NCBI RefSeq assembly: GCF_036488675.1
Contig: NZ_CP133148.1
Coordinates: 3,676,001-3,740,000 of the forward strand
Direction of reading: 5' to 3'
DNA length: 64,000 nt
Source: Sinorhizobium chiapasense
GTDB taxonomy: Bacteria; Pseudomonadota; Alphaproteobacteria; Rhizobiales; Rhizobiaceae
Below the pieces are notes generated by a model, which saw nothing but the letters and a program-made list of their open reading frames with translations, searched no databases and was not told where the DNA came from. Below, piece by piece: positions 35,263 through 43,470 of the stretch. The position numbers and the translations under genes were made by a program. Numbering within the stretch: position 1 is the first letter of the stretch; each line of letters begins with the position of its first letter.

Positions 35263-35808
35263 TTACGCTCCGTCGTCCAGCATGCGCGGCGTCACGAACT
35301 GAACGAGCCGGCCCGTGCCGGGCGCTATCTCCGACCATTGCTCGATGGCGAAATCCATGACGGCGAGCCCAGCCGTCGGAAACTTCTCGCGCATGCGCGC
35401 CAACGCCACCTCGTCTCCGCCGCCGGCGAGGAGGAGTGCAAGCTCCACCATGCCCGGATTGTGTCCGACGAGCATGAGCTTCTCGACCGACGGCTCCACC
35501 TTGCGGATCACGTCGATCATCGCCTTGGCGGCGACCTCATAGATGGCGACGGCGTCGCGGGCGGGAACCTTGTGCGGCAACACCTCGGCGACCAGCTCCC
35601 ACGTCTCCTGCGCGCGTCGGGCGGTCGAAACGAGCGCGAGATCCGGGATCAGCTCCTGCCGCGCCATGAAGGCGCCGATTGCCGGTGCTGCCTTTCGACC
35701 GCGGCCGGCAAGCGGGCGGCGATGGTCGGCAACCCCCTCCGGCCAGGCGGATTTGCCATGGCGGAGCAACAGGAGGCGGCGTGTCGGGGGTCTGGCGTCA
35801 TCAGGCAT
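35263..35808 (-). CDS. SixA-like histidine phosphatase
   Basis: A 181-residue phosphoglycerate-mutase-fold phosphatase of the short SixA type. The catalytic motif is LLLLRHGKSAWPEG near residue 15, with VSTARRAQETW and the second His in LMLVGHNPGMVELAL. SixA dephosphorylates phosphohistidine proteins in E. coli; the substrate here is unknown. The ATG at 35808 has GAGGAA upstream; the in-frame ATG at 35823 is possible. Confidence 0.88.
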   Translation of the reverse strand: MPDDARPPTRRLLLLRHGKSAWPEGVADHRRPLAGRGRKAAPAIGAFMARQELIPDLALVSTARRAQETWELVAEVLPHKVPARDAVAIYEVAAKAMIDVIRKVEPSVEKLMLVGHNPGMVELALLLAGGGDEVALARMREKFPTAGLAVMDFAIEQWSEIAPGTGRLVQFVTPRMLDDGA

Positions 35809-35863
35809 GGGGGCGTTCCTCATCTGTCGGCCGATGATTCCATTCTCGCACCGTCGCACGCAT

Positions 35864-35890
35864 AAAAAAAGGCCGCCCCGAGGGGCGGCC
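35864..35890 (-). terminator. Rho-independent terminator of leuC
   Basis: On the minus strand GGCCGCCCC / GGGGCGGCC (2-base tip, tighter pairing leaves 4) is followed by TTTTTTTATG. It lies 27 bases after the leuC stop. Confidence 0.9.
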
Positions 35891-35917
35891 TGAGATGCCG
35901 GAAAGCTCAAAACCGGC

Positions 35918-37327
35918 TTATTTCCAGTCGCGGATATCGACGAAGTGCCCGGAAACCGCAGCAGCGGCGGCCATCGCCGGCGAAACCAGGTGCGTGCGGC
36001 CCTTGAAACCCTGGCGCCCTTCGAAGTTGCGGTTCGACGTCGAGGCGCAACGCTCGCCCGGCTTCAGCCGGTCGTCGTTCATCGCCAGGCACATGGAGCA
36101 GCCCGGCTCGCGCCAGTCGAAGCCCGCTTCCTTGAAGATCTTGTCGAGGCCCTCGGCTTCCGCCTGTTCCTTGACGAGGCCGGAGCCGGGCACGATCATC
36201 GCCGAAACGGTCGAGGCGACCTTGCGGCCTTCGACGACCTTGGCAACCGCGCGCAGGTCCTCGATGCGGCCATTGGTGCAGGACCCGATGAAGACCCGGT
36301 CGATGGCGATGTCGGTGATCTTCGTGCCCGGCTTCAGGCCCATATAGTCGAGCGCACGGCATTTCGAGGCGCGCTTGGTCTCGTCCTGGATTTCATCCGG
36401 GTTTGGAACGATGCCCTGCACGGAGACCACGTCCTCCGGCGAAGAACCCCAGGACACGATCGGCGGCAGGTTGGCGGCGTCGAGCACGACGACGCGGTCG
36501 TAATGGGCGCCCTCGTCCGTGTTAAGCGTCTTCCAGTATTCGAGCGCCATGTCCCAGGCCTTGCCCTTCGGCGCGCGCGGCCGGTCCTTGATATAGGCGA
36601 AGGTCGTCTCGTCCGGGGCGATCAGGCCGGCGCGAGCGCCGCCTTCGATCGTCATGTTGCAGATCGTCATACGGCCTTCCATCGAAAGCGAACGGATGGC
36701 TTCCCCGGCGAACTCGATGACATGGCCGGTGCCGCCCGCCGTGCCGATCTCGCCGATGATGGCGAGGATGATGTCCTTGGCAGTGACGCCCGGCGGCAGT
36801 TGCCCGTCGACGCGTACCAGCATGTTCTTCGCCTTCTTCTGGATCAGCGTCTGCGTCGCCAGAACATGTTCCACTTCCGAGGTGCCGATGCCATGCGCGA
36901 GCGCGCCGAAGGCCCCGTGCGTCGAGGTGTGGCTGTCGCCGCAGACGATCGTCATGCCCGGCAGCGTGAAGCCCTGTTCGGGACCGACGATGTGGACGAT
37001 GCCCTGGCGCTTGTCGTTCTCGGAGTAGTATTCGACGCCGAAGTCGGCGGCGTTCCTGGCGAGCGCCTCGACCTGGATGCGGCTCTCCTCGTTCTTGATG
37101 CCGAGGTGGCGATCGGGCGACGTCGGGACGTTATGGTCGACGACGGCGAGCGTCTTTTCCGGCGCGCGGACCTGGCGGCCGGCCATGCGCAGGCCCTCGA
37201 AAGCCTGCGGGCTCGTCACCTCGTGAACGAGGTGACGGTCGATGTAGAGAAGACAGGTGCCGTCGTCCTGGCTGTTGACCAGATGATCGTCCCAGATCTT
37301 GTCATAGAGGGTACGCGGTGCGCTCAT
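35918..37327 (-). CDS. leuC: 3-isopropylmalate dehydratase large subunit LeuC
   Basis: A 469-residue aconitase-family subunit that carries the [4Fe-4S] cluster of isopropylmalate isomerase. Cluster cysteines are in FIGSCTNGR and [10 protein letters not shown]. The N-terminus [15 protein letters not shown] and [12 protein letters not shown] are diagnostic of LeuC. Its partner leuD is at 21218. It ends in a strong terminator and is probably transcribed alone. Confidence 0.96.
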   Translation of the reverse strand: MSAPRTLYDKIWDDHLVNSQDDGTCLLYIDRHLVHEVTSPQAFEGLRMAGRQVRAPEKTLAVVDHNVPTSPDRHLGIKNEESRIQVEALARNAADFGVEYYSENDKRQGIVHIVGPEQGFTLPGMTIVCGDSHTSTHGAFGALAHGIGTSEVEHVLATQTLIQKKAKNMLVRVDGQLPPGVTAKDIILAIIGEIGTAGGTGHVIEFAGEAIRSLSMEGRMTICNMTIEGGARAGLIAPDETTFAYIKDRPRAPKGKAWDMALEYWKTLNTDEGAHYDRVVVLDAANLPPIVSWGSSPEDVVSVQGIVPNPDEIQDETKRASKCRALDYMGLKPGTKITDIAIDRVFIGSCTNGRIEDLRAVAKVVEGRKVASTVSAMIVPGSGLVKEQAEAEGLDKIFKEAGFDWREPGCSMCLAMNDDRLKPGERCASTSNRNFEGRQGFKGRTHLVSPAMAAAAAVSGHFVDIRDWK

Positions 37328-37402
37328 GGCGATATTCCATTTGAATTTTCAGAAAATGGGAGAAGGTCGGCAGCAGGGCAGCCGGAAAAACTGATCCAAC
37401 GA

Positions 37403-37531
37403 TCAGGATAGGCGGCTGGTGAGCGCGCCGGAGACCCGCGCGAAAAAGCGTGCCGGCAGACGCTTGTGGTCCTGCAGCACGACGATTTTCTGTTCGCGAC
37501 ATCCGAATTTGGATTCCATGGCCGTGCTCAT
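37403..37531 (-). CDS. Possible small ORF upstream of leuC
   Basis: A 42-codon frame (starts MSTAMESKFGCREQK, ends SGALTSRLS) lies 75 bases before leuC on the same strand. It has no leucine run as expected for an attenuation leader, and no clear ribosome binding site. I do not recognise it. It could be an untranslated leader segment. Confidence 0.25.
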   Translation of the reverse strand: MSTAMESKFGCREQKIVVLQDHKRLPARFFARVSGALTSRLS

Positions 37532-37599
37532 ATCAATTTTTCGACTGTTCGGCAATCGACGAGATGGGGCGAGCGATGAGCGCCCTTTCCCACACCCCT

Positions 37600-37775
37600 C
37601 AGTAACGCTCCGAGAAACACCCCTCCCCACAAAGGGGGGGAGGGGCTTCCGTTGCCGCGCCATCTCTACCTCCATCGCAAGTCTGCGCTTGGCTCAAACG
37701 TTGCAAGTGGTCCGTTGCCGGTGCGGCAGACACCGGCCCCCTCCCCCTTGTGAGGAGGGGTTGGGGAGGGGTTTT
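37600..37775. repeat. Palindromic repeat, variant type
   Basis: Two G-run palindromes (CACCCCTCCCCACAAAGGGGGGGAGGGG and CCCTCCCCCTTGTGAGGAGGGGTTGGGGAGGGG) flank a linker. A related single unit is at 40368. It lies between leuC and the ABC permease gene; no gene is seen. Confidence 0.6.
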
Positions 37776-37779
37776 CTCG

Positions 37780-38601
37780 CTATCGCCGCTCCGCCCGCCT
37801 CAACCGCCGCTCGAGCGCCCGCAGCGCCAGCGACAGGCTGATCGTCAGGATGAGATAGACATAGGCGACGATGGAATAGGTCTCGAAGAAGCGGAACGAG
37901 CCGGAAGCGTAGATCTTGCCCATCTGGGTGATGTCGGCGACGCCCAGCACCGAGACCAGCGAGGAATCCTTCACCATCGCCACGAAATCGTTGCCGAGCG
38001 GCGGCAGGATGACGCGGATCGCCTGTGGGAAGACGACGAGGCGAAAGCGCTGGTAGCGCGAAAGTCCAAGCGCCTTCGCCGCCTCCACCTGCCCCTTGTC
38101 GACCGACTGGATGCCGGCGCGAAAGACCTCGGCGATGAAGGCCGAATAGCCAATCATCAGGGCGATGATCGCCCGCCACATCAGCGAGATGTCGCGTACC
38201 ACCAGCGGCTCCACCCAGCCTGCCGAAATGAAGGGCGCGGCTGCGAAATTCGCGACCACTACCAGCGCCGGCGCCCCGACGAAGGCGATGTAAAAAAGCA
38301 GGACGAGGATCGGCACGCCACGGATCACCTCGGTGTAGAAGCGCGCGGTCTGGCGCAGCGCGACATGCTCGGAAAGCGCCATCAGAGCCACGCCGAGGCC
38401 GAGCACGGTCGCAAGCGCAAAGCCCACCAGCGTCACGAAAATGGTGACACCGATGCCCTTGAGGACAACGGCGAAAACCTGGGAAAAGACGTCGTTGGTG
38501 ACGATGACCGCGGCCAGCGCCGCGGCGATCAAGAGAAGGGCGACCAGCCACCAGGGATAGTCGCCCTTTTCGGAAGTGTCGGATCTAACTGGCGCCATCA
38601 T
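37780..38601 (-). CDS. Amino acid ABC transporter permease (HisM/GlnP type)
   Basis: A 273-residue inner-membrane permease with about five helices. The EAA loop VEAAKALGLSRYQRFRLVVFPQAIRVILPPLGN, in which EAAKALG-x-PQA is the ATPase contact, is typical of polar amino acid transporters. Starts MMAPVRSDT at 38601. The binding protein gene lies just upstream; no ATPase gene is adjacent, so the ATPase must be encoded elsewhere. Confidence 0.9.
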   Translation of the reverse strand: MMAPVRSDTSEKGDYPWWLVALLLIAAALAAVIVTNDVFSQVFAVVLKGIGVTIFVTLVGFALATVLGLGVALMALSEHVALRQTARFYTEVIRGVPILVLLFYIAFVGAPALVVVANFAAAPFISAGWVEPLVVRDISLMWRAIIALMIGYSAFIAEVFRAGIQSVDKGQVEAAKALGLSRYQRFRLVVFPQAIRVILPPLGNDFVAMVKDSSLVSVLGVADITQMGKIYASGSFRFFETYSIVAYVYLILTISLSLALRALERRLRRAERR

Positions 38602-38608
38602 GATTCCG

Positions 38609-38665
38609 ATAAGTTGGAGCGGGATGCGGGCGGAAAACCGCACACTTTTCCTCATCCCGCTCCGG
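38609..38665 (-). repeat. Module-1 palindrome between binding protein and permease genes
   Basis: GGAGCGGGATGCGGGCGGAAAACCGC...TTTTCCTCATCCCGCTCC is the reverse complement of module 1 of the elements at 17203 and 35067, without module 2 and without flanking TA. It would form a strong hairpin in the mRNA between the binding-protein and permease reading frames. Confidence 0.7.
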
Positions 38666-38668
38666 CGA

Positions 38669-39478
38669 TCAGCCGCCCATCTTGTAGTCGAGGAACCACT
38701 TCTTGTTCAGCGCATCGAAGGTGCCGTCCCCCTTCAGCGCCTTGATGGCGGCATTGATCGGAGCGACGAGATCGGAGCCCTTCTGGAAGATGAAGCCGAA
38801 ATCCTCGGTGCCGAGCGGCTCTCCGACGACCTTGAGCTTGCCTTCGGACGAATCGACATAGCCCTTGGCGGCCACGCTGTCGGTCAGCACGAGGTCGACG
38901 TCGCCGGCCTTCAGGGCCTGCACGGTCGCGCCGAAGGTCTCGAACAGCTTGATGCGCGGGTTCTGCTCGTTGCCGTCGAGGATCTCATAGACCGCGGTGT
39001 AGAAAGGCGAGGTACCGGGTTGGGCGCCGATCAGCGCGTCTTCGACGGCGGCAAAGCTCTTGGCATCCTTGAAGCGGGCTTCGTCGCCGCGCACCAGCAT
39101 GAACTGCTGCGAGCGCATATAGGGATCGGAAAAGTCGACCTTTTCCTTGCGGTCGTCCTTGATCGTAATACCGGTCATGCCGACCTGGTACTGGCCGTCG
39201 GAAACCGCCTGGATCATCGCGTCCCAGCTGGTATTCTGGTACTCGACCTTGAAATTCAGCCGCTTGGCGATCTCGTTCATCGCGTCATATTCCCAGCCGA
39301 CCGCCTGGCCGGTCTTGGGATCGACGAACTGCAGCGGTGGGTAGGCGTTCTCGGTGACGACGACAACCGTCTTGCCGCCGAGGTCCGGCAGGTCGCTCGC
39401 GACAGCGGGCGCAGAGAATGCGAATGGGACGGCAAAAGCTGCGGCGATGCCGGCAAGCACGTGGCGGCGGATTGTCAT
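38669..39478 (-). CDS. Periplasmic amino acid-binding protein of an ABC transporter
   Basis: A 269-residue family 3 solute-binding protein. A signal peptide (MTIRRHVLAGIAAAFAVPFAF, cleavage near PAVAS) precedes the two-lobed domain: VVVTENAYPPLQF, GWEYDAMNEIAKRL, MTGITIKDDRKEKVDFSDPY. The specificity is probably a polar amino acid such as glutamine. I chose the ATG at 39478, which has GGAG eight bases upstream. It is followed by the permease gene after a repeat hairpin that may lower permease expression. Confidence 0.92.
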   Translation of the reverse strand: MTIRRHVLAGIAAAFAVPFAFSAPAVASDLPDLGGKTVVVVTENAYPPLQFVDPKTGQAVGWEYDAMNEIAKRLNFKVEYQNTSWDAMIQAVSDGQYQVGMTGITIKDDRKEKVDFSDPYMRSQQFMLVRGDEARFKDAKSFAAVEDALIGAQPGTSPFYTAVYEILDGNEQNPRIKLFETFGATVQALKAGDVDLVLTDSVAAKGYVDSSEGKLKVVGEPLGTEDFGFIFQKGSDLVAPINAAIKALKGDGTFDALNKKWFLDYKMGG

Positions 39479-39551
39479 TTGCAGGAGCTCCCGAAAATTG
39501 TGGCGCCCGAAAATGTCATAAAATTTGCGGGGAAGACAAGCGGTTAGTGCC

Positions 39552-39581
39552 AAAAAGAAAGGCGGCTCCAAGGCCGCCTTT
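39552..39581 (-). terminator. Rho-independent terminator of rplS
   Basis: On the minus strand AAAGGCGGC / GCCGCCTTT with a 6-base loop is followed by CTTTTTGG. Confidence 0.9.
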
Positions 39582-39607
39582 CCACGCAACTCCAAGGAGT
39601 CGAAATC

Positions 39608-40141
39608 TTATTCCGCAGCGTTTTCCGCTGCCTTTGCTTCTTCCGCTGCCTTTGCCTCAGCGGCCTCGGCTGCGGCCTTCTCGGCGGCAAGCGCCTGGGC
39701 GGCTGCGACCTTTTCGGCCTCGATGCGTGCCTTTTCGTCAGCAACGGCCTGGCGCTCGGCTTCGTTCAGCTTGCGGGCGCGCGTGCCGGTGTTTTCCACG
39801 ATACGGGCCGACTTGCCGCGACGATCGCGCAGATAGTAGAGCTTGGCGCGACGGACCTTACCGCGGCGAACCACTTCGACGCTCTCGACGAGCGGGGAGT
39901 AGACCGGGAATACGCGCTCGACGCCTTCGCCGTAGGAGATCTTGCGGACGGTGAAGCTTTCGTTGAGGCCGCCGCCGGAACGGGCGATGCAGACGCCTTC
40001 ATAGGCCTGGACGCGGGTACGGTTGCCTTCGACAACGCGGACGTTGACGCGGACGGTGTCGCCGGCGGAGAAATCGGGAAGGGTGCGCTTTGCGGCGATC
40101 TTGGCGGCCTGTTCGGCTTCCAGCTGCTGGATGATGTTCAT
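39608..40141 (-). CDS. rplS: 50S ribosomal protein L19, with C-terminal extension
   Basis: The first about 120 residues are a complete L19 ([40 protein letters not shown]). Residues 121-177 are an Ala/Glu/Lys-rich, probably helical extension absent from E. coli L19 (115 residues). It is separated from trmD by the tauE-like gene on the other strand, so the classical rpsP-rimM-trmD-rplS operon is split. Confidence 0.96.
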   Translation of the reverse strand: MNIIQQLEAEQAAKIAAKRTLPDFSAGDTVRVNVRVVEGNRTRVQAYEGVCIARSGGGLNESFTVRKISYGEGVERVFPVYSPLVESVEVVRRGKVRRAKLYYLRDRRGKSARIVENTGTRARKLNEAERQAVADEKARIEAEKVAAAQALAAEKAAAEAAEAKAAEEAKAAENAAE

Positions 40142-40367
40142 CGGTCTAACCTTTGCGTTCTTCTGAAACAGCCAGAGCGCTCTCGATCAGCCTGTTGGAT
40201 TTCCCTTCAAGCCTTGCCGTGTTTATGGCAGGAGCGGATTCGCCATTCTTTGTTGATGGTCGACGGGCAACGAACCCGAACCGGTGCGGCACATACACCA
40301 AACGATCCGCCTTGTCATCCCCGAAAGCCGATTTTCTCGCGCGAACAGCCCTTAAAACTTCGGCTGA

Positions 40368-40427
40368 AGCCCCTCTCCAACCTCTCCCCACGAGGAGGAC
40401 GGGTTGGGGAGCGGTTTTGATCCTGGG
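40368..40427. repeat. Palindromic repeat unit upstream of the TSUP gene
   Basis: CCCCTCTCCAACCTCTCCCC...GGTTGGGGAGCGGTTTTG, related to the unit at 37745. The remainder of the 341-base gap between rplS and the TSUP gene shows nothing else I can identify. Confidence 0.55.
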
Positions 40428-40482
40428 GCGGGGTTGCGGCCGATTTCGCTAGCAGCTATCCCAGTGCCCACGCGGTTCGGGG

Positions 40483-41235
40483 ATGGCCATGACGATTGTT
40501 CAAGCTCTTCTGCTCTTTGTTTCGGGATTCCTCTCCGGTGTCGTCAACGCCATCGCGGGCGGCGGCACCTTTCTGACCTTCGGCGCCATGACGCTCGGAG
40601 GCCTGCCGCCAATCGTTGCCAACGCCACCTCGTCGATCATCCAGTTTCCCGGCTACATCACCTCGGCGCTAGCCTACGCCAAGGAAATCCGCGCGGACCG
40701 GCGGAACGCGATCTTGCTCGGCGTCATTTCGGCGATCGGCGGACTGGCGGGCGCACTGCTCCTGCTCTCCCTCTCCAACCCGTCCTTCCGCGCGATGGTG
40801 CCCTGGCTGCTGATCGCGGCGACCGTGATTTTCGCAGCCGGTCCGCTGCTGAAACCCAAAGCACGCAGCGACGAACACCGGATCGGCCCACTCGGCGTCG
40901 CCAGCCAGATGGCAACCTCCGTCTATGGCGGCTTCTTCGGCGCCGGCATGGGCATTATGATGCTGGCCGTTCTCGGCCTTGCGACCGGTGGCGGCTACCA
41001 TCGCCTGAACGCGCTGAAGAACTTCATCTCGATCGTCATTGCGGCAATCGCCATCGCGGTCTTTGCCGCAGGCGGAGTCGTCTCCTGGCTGCACGCGGCC
41101 ATCATGGTTCCGGGTGCGGCCCTTGGCGGGTATTCGGGCGTCTGGGCGGCGCGGCGCGTTCCGCAGGCGATCATCCGGGCGCTCGTCGTCGCGGTCGGCC
41201 TGCTGCTCGCCGCCTATTATTTCTTCACCGGCTGA
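40483..41235 (+). CDS. TauE/SafE (TSUP) family membrane transporter
   Basis: A 250-residue integral membrane protein with about seven to eight helices. Family motifs: FLSGVVNAIAGGGTFLTFGAM at the N-terminus, VANATSSIIQFPGYITSALAY, and YGGFFGAGMGIMML at the start of the second repeat. Members export sulfite, sulfoacetate or other organosulfur anions; substrate unknown here. It is inserted on the opposite strand between trmD and rplS. Confidence 0.9.
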   Translation: MAMTIVQALLLFVSGFLSGVVNAIAGGGTFLTFGAMTLGGLPPIVANATSSIIQFPGYITSALAYAKEIRADRRNAILLGVISAIGGLAGALLLLSLSNPSFRAMVPWLLIAATVIFAAGPLLKPKARSDEHRIGPLGVASQMATSVYGGFFGAGMGIMMLAVLGLATGGGYHRLNALKNFISIVIAAIAIAVFAAGGVVSWLHAAIMVPGAALGGYSGVWAARRVPQAIIRALVVAVGLLLAAYYFFTG

Positions 41236-41255
41236 CCGCCAGTGCGTTTGAATCG

Positions 41256-41360
41256 CGCGTGATTATTCCGAAAGCCGGTTCCGACTTTTCGGATCACGCT
41301 GCAACTTTTGATCCACGCGTGATTAATCTGAAGACCGGCTCCCACTTTTCGGATCACGCT
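41256..41360. repeat. Tandem 45-bp palindromic repeats reaching into trmD
   Basis: Two copies of CGCGTGATTA...GGATCACGCT (41256-41300 and 41316-41360) with a 60-base period differ at about seven positions. Each can fold by pairing its ends (CGTGAT/ATCACG) and inner CCGAAA/TTTCGG. The second copy supplies the last 11 codons and the stop of trmD. Confidence 0.8.
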
Positions 41361-42033
41361 CGAGCAGATCCGGCCGGCGCTCCGCCGTCAATTTTCGCGC
41401 TTCCGCCTCGCGCCATTTGGCGATGGCGCCATGATTTCCGGAAGTCAGTACGGCCGGGATTTCATGGCCTTCGAAGACCTGCGGCCGCGTGTAGTGCGGA
41501 TGCTCCAGCAGGCCGCCCTCGAAACTTTCGTGCACGCCGGACAATTCGTTGCCCATCACGCCGGGCAGGATGCGCACGACGGCATCGAGCAGCACGAGCG
41601 CCGCCGGCTCGCCGCCGGAGAGAATATAGTCACCGAGCGACACTTCCTCGAGGTTGCGCGTATCGATGACCCGCTGGTCGACACCCTCGAAGCGGCCGCA
41701 GACGATGACGACGCCGGGGCCGGCGGCGAGCTCCCGCACGCGCTCCTGTGTCAGGGGTCGACCGCGCGGGCTCATCAGCAGCCGCGGACGATCATCGTCG
41801 GCCGCGACCCGGTCGATCGCGCGCGCCAGCACGTCGGGCTTCAGCACCATGCCGGCGCCGCCGCCGGCCGGCGTGTCGTCGACGGTGCGATGTTTGTCCT
41901 CGGCGAAATCGCGGATCTGCACGGCCTCGATCGACCACTGCCCGCGTTCCAGCGCCTTGCCGGCGAGCGAGACGCCGAGATGTCCGGGAAACATCTCCGG
42001 ATAGAGCGTCAGGACCGTGGCGCGAAAAGACAT
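41323..42033 (-). CDS. trmD: tRNA (guanine-N1)-methyltransferase TrmD
   Basis: A 236-residue SPOUT methyltransferase that makes m1G37 in tRNA. Motifs: [14 protein letters not shown] at the N-terminus, [26 protein letters not shown], and the trefoil knot [23 protein letters not shown] in pieces. The ATG at 42033 gives [12 protein letters not shown]; a GTG at 42048 overlaps the rimM stop. The last residues ([11 protein letters not shown]) come from a palindromic repeat and are unlikely to be conserved. Confidence 0.95.
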   Translation of the reverse strand: MSFRATVLTLYPEMFPGHLGVSLAGKALERGQWSIEAVQIRDFAEDKHRTVDDTPAGGGAGMVLKPDVLARAIDRVAADDDRPRLLMSPRGRPLTQERVRELAAGPGVVIVCGRFEGVDQRVIDTRNLEEVSLGDYILSGGEPAALVLLDAVVRILPGVMGNELSGVHESFEGGLLEHPHYTRPQVFEGHEIPAVLTSGNHGAIAKWREAEARKLTAERRPDLLERDPKSGSRSSD

Positions 42034-42044
42034 CGTCGAACCGC

Positions 42045-42608
42045 TCACTTGCTCTTTTTCGAGAACGGATTGCCTGTGCCGTCCTCCTTGTCGTCGACAA
42101 GACCCGCGGCGATCGGGTCAACCAGCAGCCTGCCGGCCTCGAGATCGATTTCGAGCACGGACCATTCAGTAAAGGGGATCAGGACAGGGCGCCTGCCCGG
42201 TCCCTTCAGTTCCAGGAGATCGCCGGCGCCGAAATCGAAGACACCGGTCACAGAGCCATAGCTCTTGCCGCTGCCGTCCACCGCCTCCAGCCCTTCGAGG
42301 TCGGCGTAGAAAAACTCGTCCTCATCGAGATCGTCGTCGGGGAGATTGTCCCGCTCGATGAACAGCTCGAGCCCGTTGAGGGCTTCGGCCGCATTACGGT
42401 CGTTGATGCCGCGAAAGCGCACGACCACCACATTCTTCGCCTCGCGAATTTCGAGCACCTCGAAGACGCGGCCGTCGTCGCTGTGCAGCTTGCCGTAGTC
42501 GCCGAGCGCGATCGGATCGGCCGTGAAGGATTTCACCCGCACCTCGCCGCGCAGGCCCTGGGCCGCGCCGATGGCCGCCATCAGGACTGGGTTCTCAAGC
42601 TTGCTCAT
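42045..42608 (-). CDS. rimM: Ribosome maturation factor RimM
   Basis: A 187-residue two-domain 16S processing factor that binds S19. The N-terminal barrel has [20 protein letters not shown] and the PRC barrel has [22 protein letters not shown]. The start at 42608 ([11 protein letters not shown]) is chosen by family alignment. It is downstream of rpsP across a terminator-like hairpin. Confidence 0.94.
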   Translation of the reverse strand: MSKLENPVLMAAIGAAQGLRGEVRVKSFTADPIALGDYGKLHSDDGRVFEVLEIREAKNVVVVRFRGINDRNAAEALNGLELFIERDNLPDDDLDEDEFFYADLEGLEAVDGSGKSYGSVTGVFDFGAGDLLELKGPGRRPVLIPFTEWSVLEIDLEAGRLLVDPIAAGLVDDKEDGTGNPFSKKSK

Positions 42609-42649
42609 TGTCTCAATCCATTTCCGGACTTCGGGCGCGATCGTGTGCA

Positions 42650-42688
42650 CATAAAACAAAACGGGCGGCATGGAAATGCCGCCCGTTT
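42650..42688 (-). terminator. Terminator or attenuator between rpsP and rimM
   Basis: A 13-bp stem AAACGGGCGGCAT / ATGCCGCCCGTTT with a 4-base loop, followed on the minus strand by TTGTTTTAT. It lies 22 bases after rpsP and 42 bases before rimM, so it may uncouple the high expression of S16 from rimM-trmD. Confidence 0.8.
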
Positions 42689-42709
42689 GTCACGTCGGTT
42701 TGACGGATA

Positions 42710-43084
42710 TTATTCCGCGGCAGCTTCGGCAGCGGCAGCAGCTGCATCTTCAGCGCGCTGCTTGGCTTCGGCGGCACGTTCCTGTGCCTTCTTGCCGGGC
42801 TGCGCCTTGTTCGGGTTGTTGCGGGCCGGGCGCTTGGCAAGACCAGCCTGGTCGAGGAAGCGCAGCACGCGGTCGGTCGGCTGTGCGCCCTGGGCGATCC
42901 AGTGGCTCACGCGCTCTTTGTCAAGCTCGACGCGCTTTTCGTCGTCCTTGCCGAGCATCGGGTTCCAGGAGCCGAGCTTTTCGAGGAAGCGGCCGTCACG
43001 CGGGCTGCGCGCATCGGCAACGACGATCTGGTAGTAGGGGCGCTTCTTGGAACCGCCACGGGCGAGACGAATTTTCAGTGCCAT
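42710..43084 (-). CDS. rpsP: 30S ribosomal protein S16, with C-terminal extension
   Basis: A 124-residue S16. The core ([42 protein letters not shown]) ends near residue 82. It is followed by a Lys/Ala/Glu-rich tail ([20 protein letters not shown]), parallel to the tail of L19 in this window. It is 36 bases downstream of the chorismate mutase gene. Confidence 0.96.
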   Translation of the reverse strand: MALKIRLARGGSKKRPYYQIVVADARSPRDGRFLEKLGSWNPMLGKDDEKRVELDKERVSHWIAQGAQPTDRVLRFLDQAGLAKRPARNNPNKAQPGKKAQERAAEAKQRAEDAAAAAAEAAAE

Positions 43085-43120
43085 TTCATTGCTCCTTGCA
43101 GGCTTTCTTGACCGCTTCGT

Positions 43121-43456
43121 TCAAGCGGAATGTGTGGCGCCGGCGTTGCTCGCGGGCTGCGAGCGATCAGCGGCGATTGCTTCATGATGCCGGATGACTT
43201 CCTTGATGATGAAGTTCAGGAACTTCTCGGCGAAATCCGGGTCCAGATTGGCATCCTTCGCCAGATGGCGGAGGCGTTCGATCTGGTATTCCTCGCGCGC
43301 CGGATCGGCCGGCGGCAATTGATGCTTGGCCTTCAGAACGCCGACCGCCTTGGTGCAGCGGAAACGTTCGGCCAGCATGTGGACGAGCGCGGCATCGATA
43401 TTGTCGATCGACTGCCGGTAGCCCGCCAATTCCTCTCTGATCTCGGGATCAACCAT
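43121..43456 (-). CDS. Chorismate mutase, AroQ class
   Basis: A 111-residue all-helical chorismate mutase that makes prephenate for Phe/Tyr synthesis. Visible motifs are ELAGYRQSIDNIDAALVHMLAERF with the conserved Arg and Asp, KAVGVLKAKHQLPPADPAREEYQI, and the late NFIIKEVIRHHE. The ATG at 43456 is the likely start. An in-frame GTG at 43474 overlaps the ffh stop, so coupling with ffh is possible. Confidence 0.9.
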   Translation of the reverse strand: MVDPEIREELAGYRQSIDNIDAALVHMLAERFRCTKAVGVLKAKHQLPPADPAREEYQIERLRHLAKDANLDPDFAEKFLNFIIKEVIRHHEAIAADRSQPASNAGATHSA

Positions 43457-43470
43457 TTGTCTCGCGATCC

